Source: an uncultured Planctomycetaceae bacterium
GTDB taxonomy: Bacteria > Planctomycetota > Planctomycetia > Planctomycetales > Planctomycetaceae
Direction: 5' to 3'
Assembly (NCBI GenBank): GCA_903898975.1
Contig: CAIUHT010001136.1
Coordinates: 1 to 7,876 of the forward strand
Length of the DNA stretch: 7,876 nucleotides
Positions within the stretch are counted from its first letter, which is position 1, and each line of letters begins with the position of its first letter. Both the position numbers and the translations under genes were made by a program. Shown here in pieces: positions 6,036 to 7,876 of this stretch. The notes under the pieces were generated by a model, which ran no database searches, had not been told where the DNA came from, and saw nothing but the letters and a program-made list of their open reading frames with translations.

Positions 6036-6914
6036 ATGTCGCTGGCCGAGGCAACCGCCCATGAAGACCGGCAGGTCAAGCCGATGTACCTGGTCGCTTA
6101 CCCCAAGATCATTTTTCTCTATCCCACGATGATCGCCGCGCTGCTCGCGGGGATCTATATGCTGGTGGTTTCGTCGCTGGTCGCCCGACAGGTTGACGTC
6201 ACCCCCAAGGCTCCCCCGGCTGCCGTCGCCGAGGGAACTGCCCCTGCCGCGCCCGATGCCGCCGCCCCGGATGCCGCCGCCCCGGCCGCCGCCCAACCGG
6301 CCGCCGCCCTGCATGAGGCGACGATGAACGAAATGTCGAGCCGGACCGACGTGCACCTGGTGGGGGTCGCCTTCCTGGTGATCTTCGCCCTCAATCTCAT
6401 CGTGTTCGCTTTCGACTTCCCCCGCACCACCAGCCTCACGCTGTTTTTCTTCATCGCAGCCGCGGTCCTGGGCCTGCTCCTCACCTTTCGCCTGAACGAC
6501 CAGATTCTCCCTGCGCTCAACACGGTGCTGAAGTCTTACCGGCCCCTGGCGAACGCGACCTTTTACTTCTCGATCTTCGGGATCATCGCGGCGATCTTCA
6601 TCGCGGTCTTCATCAACGTGCAGTTCGACTACTGGGAGGTCGCCCCCAACGAACTGCTGCACCATCACGGGTTCCTGAGCAACCTCGAGCGGTTCTCGGC
6701 TCCCTCGCTGAAGATCGACAAGGAGATCACCGACATCTTCGAATACTTCCTGCTGCGGTCGGGCCGGCTCATCCTGCACCCCAGCAACGAACGGCGGGCC
6801 TTTGTGCTCGACAACGTAATGAACATCACTAAGAAAGAGGCGCAGTTGACCCGCATGCTGGGGGCCCTGCAGGTTCAGGTCCGCGATTCCGACGTCGCGG
6901 ACGAGATGACGTAA
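6036..6914 (+). CDS. Four-helix membrane protein with C-terminal globular domain, unknown function
   Basis: The 292-residue product has a short charged N-terminus (1-24), a membrane helix (about 25-50), an Ala/Pro-rich linker (about 54-92), and helices at about 106-126, 133-151 and 177-195. A soluble C-terminal domain (about 197-292) follows. Charge distribution suggests that both termini are cytoplasmic and that the Ala/Pro linker lies on the outside. The C-terminal domain opens FDYWEVAPNELLHHHGFL, continues through LERFSAPSL and GRLILHP, and reaches AFVLDNVMNI. Short strands, a family-like Gly and a terminal helix recall bacterial PH-like (bPH_2) membrane domains, but this is a resemblance by eye only. 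The domain is clearly well ordered, unlike the linker. The gene has its own ribosome site and a structured leader, and it is followed after 101 bases by the DUF1080 gene on the same strand. I cannot assign a pathway; it may be a conserved planctomycete protein of unknown role. Confidence 0.87.
   Translation: MSLAEATAHEDRQVKPMYLVAYPKIIFLYPTMIAALLAGIYMLVVSSLVARQVDVTPKAPPAAVAEGTAPAAPDAAAPDAAAPAAAQPAAALHEATMNEMSSRTDVHLVGVAFLVIFALNLIVFAFDFPRTTSLTLFFFIAAAVLGLLLTFRLNDQILPALNTVLKSYRPLANATFYFSIFGIIAAIFIAVFINVQFDYWEVAPNELLHHHGFLSNLERFSAPSLKIDKEITDIFEYFLLRSGRLILHPSNERRAFVLDNVMNITKKEAQLTRMLGALQVQVRDSDVADEMT
6255..6284 (+). repeat. In-gene tandem repeat in the Ala/Pro linker
   Basis: GATGCCGCCGCCCCG occurs twice in direct succession (6255-6269 and 6270-6284), encoding DAAAP twice. 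A shortened third unit follows. Being a multiple of three, it can expand or shrink without breaking the frame. It lies in the low-complexity loop between the first two membrane helices. Confidence 0.85.
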
Positions 6915-7015
6915 GCGCCCCGCGCGAAGAGTGGCCCGGGTGGGTCCCTTTCAATGTGCTGGGGCGAATCTGGCTGTTGGTGTGTTGACCCGAGTTTCTC
7001 CTGGAGAGTATCGCG

Positions 7016-7639
7016 ATGCGTTCCGCACGTGCCGCCCTGTTGGGCGTGGTGACTGCCTGTTTCGCCCTGGTTGCCGGATCTGTCCCGGCCGATGACAAAG
7101 CCACTGCCGACGGCTGGCAGGTGCTGTTCAACGGCAAGGACCTGACTGGCTGGAAGGCGAGTGAAAAGGTCGAGTGGAAGGTGGTCGACGGGTTGATTGT
7201 GACCCCGCCCATCCGCTCGCACCTGTTCACCGAGACCGAGTACAAGAACTTCGAGTTCAAGGCCGACGTGATGACCACCCCGGGCAGCAACTCGGGGATC
7301 TACTTCCACACCAAGTACGAAGACACCTTCCCCAACACCGGCATCGAGTGCCAGGTCAACCAGACCCACACCGACCCGGTCAAGAGCTCAAGCCTGTACT
7401 TCATTGTCAAGCGGTTCGAGACCCCCGCGAAAGACAACGAGTGGTACACCCAGCACATCATCGTCAAGGGAAAGAGCGTGACGGTGAAGATCAACGACAA
7501 GGTGCTGTATGAGTACGTCGAACCGGACGGCGTCACGGGAACCCGCCGAATTGGCAAGGGGAGCTTCGCCCTGCAGGCACACGACCCCAAGAGCGTGGTG
7601 AAGTACCGCAACATCATGGTGAAGCCGCTCGCCGACTGA
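7016..7639 (+). CDS. Secreted DUF1080 (3-keto-disaccharide hydrolase-like) protein
   Basis: This 207-residue protein has a Sec-type signal peptide (Arg-rich start, hydrophobic core about 6-22, likely cut after VPA at 25) and one DUF1080 domain (about 33-206). DUF1080 has a concanavalin-like beta-sandwich fold, and some members hydrolyse 3-keto-glycosides. Planctomycetes carry many copies. Visible hallmarks are LFNGKDLTGWK (37-47), VEWKVVDGLI, RSHLFTETEYKNFEF (67-81), GSNSGIYFH (90-98), TGIECQVNQTH (108-118), a DNEWYTQHIIVKGK stretch, and the final KYRNIMVKPL. Length fits a single-domain member. The start at 7016 has GGAGAG (7003-7008) 7 bases upstream and gives a clean signal peptide. It lies 101 bases after the membrane protein gene and ends before a strong hairpin, so it may be transcribed alone or by readthrough. 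The sugar substrate is unknown, and activity of this member is inferred from the family. Confidence 0.94.
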   Translation: MRSARAALLGVVTACFALVAGSVPADDKATADGWQVLFNGKDLTGWKASEKVEWKVVDGLIVTPPIRSHLFTETEYKNFEFKADVMTTPGSNSGIYFHTKYEDTFPNTGIECQVNQTHTDPVKSSSLYFIVKRFETPAKDNEWYTQHIIVKGKSVTVKINDKVLYEYVEPDGVTGTRRIGKGSFALQAHDPKSVVKYRNIMVKPLAD

Positions 7640-7667
7640 GCCCGCAGCGACCCGCGTTCGCAAACCC

Positions 7668-7705
7668 CACAGCCCCCGACACCCCACCCGGTGCCGGGGG
7701 CTGTG
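7668..7705 (+). terminator. Strong hairpin terminator after the DUF1080 gene
   Basis: CACAGCCCCCG (7668-7678) pairs perfectly with CGGGGGCTGTG (7695-7705) over 11 base pairs. After one A-C mismatch, CACC (7680-7683) pairs with GGTG (7690-7693) on a 6-base loop. It begins 28 bases past the stop codon. The following TCATTG is only weakly T-rich, so it is not a textbook intrinsic terminator, but its position and stability fit transcription end or 3' protection. It could work from both sides. Confidence 0.8.
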
Positions 7706-7758
7706 TCATTGAATCAACCCCGCAAATCAAACCGGGAGTGCGAGGCTCCGTCCAAGCC

Positions 7759-7776
7759 CCGCTGCGATCTCAGCGG
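7759..7776. other. Hairpin in the right-hand flank
   Basis: CCGCTG (7759-7764) pairs with CAGCGG (7771-7776) around CGATCT. Outside it GTCC (7750-7753) can pair with GGAC (7779-7782) across an uneven internal loop. It lies in a stretch without a confident gene and may be the end of a transcript or a dispersed repeat. Confidence 0.35.
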
Positions 7777-7876
7777 CAGGACCGCGTCTCCCTGGGCCCA
7801 CAGAAAGCCGATCCCTCGCCGAATCACACCATTGACACGCTGTCCAACTTGTCCATGACCCACACGCATCTCATCC

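Noticed and set aside
5559..6779. A 406-codon open frame on the minus strand
   Set aside because: It lies antisense to the four-helix membrane protein and gives a low-complexity Arg/Glu/Asp/Gly/Gln product with no domain pattern, while the plus frame gives clear membrane helices and has a ribosome site.
7832..7860. TTGACA as a -35 box near the right edge
   Set aside because: No -10-like hexamer occurs at 16-19 bases downstream.

Overview
The window most likely comes from a member of the Planctomycetota. It is GC-rich, and it carries a DUF1501 protein, a secreted DUF1080 (3-keto-disaccharide hydrolase-like) protein and a secreted SGNH hydrolase, a mix typical of that phylum. Genes are separated by unusually long non-coding gaps of about 520-575 bases. 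I see no transposase, integrase, phage gene, CRISPR array, rRNA or tRNA.

Layout, left to right. Bases 1-1035 are the 3' part of a DUF1501 gene (+). A hairpin-rich gap follows (1036-1604). Next is a two-gene unit on +: an SDR oxidoreductase (1605-2372) whose stop codon overlaps the start of an exported SGNH/GDSL-type hydrolase (2372-3187). Convergent to it on the minus strand is an unrecognised membrane-anchored coiled-coil protein (3262-4146). A divergent gap (4147-4665) leads to hisF (4666-5460, +), which has no other histidine genes nearby. A third gap (5461-6035) holds a tandem repeat inside an imperfect inverted repeat, a very stable hairpin and a G/C-run leader. It precedes a four-helix membrane protein of unknown function with a C-terminal globular domain (6036-6914, +). 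The secreted DUF1080 protein (7016-7639, +) ends in a strong terminator-like hairpin, and the last 170 bases hold no confident gene.

How the genes fit together. Only the SDR-SGNH pair shows tight coupling (TAATG junction). The DUF1501, SGNH and DUF1080 products probably all act in the cell envelope or outside the cytoplasm, on carbohydrate or ester substrates that the sequence does not identify. HisF is housekeeping: it is the cyclase half of imidazole glycerol phosphate synthase. The two unknown membrane proteins have no visible functional link to their neighbours. I found no convincing new multi-gene system. The items most worth a second look are the structured gap before the four-helix protein, the two unknown membrane proteins, and the SGNH protein's altered catalytic motifs.
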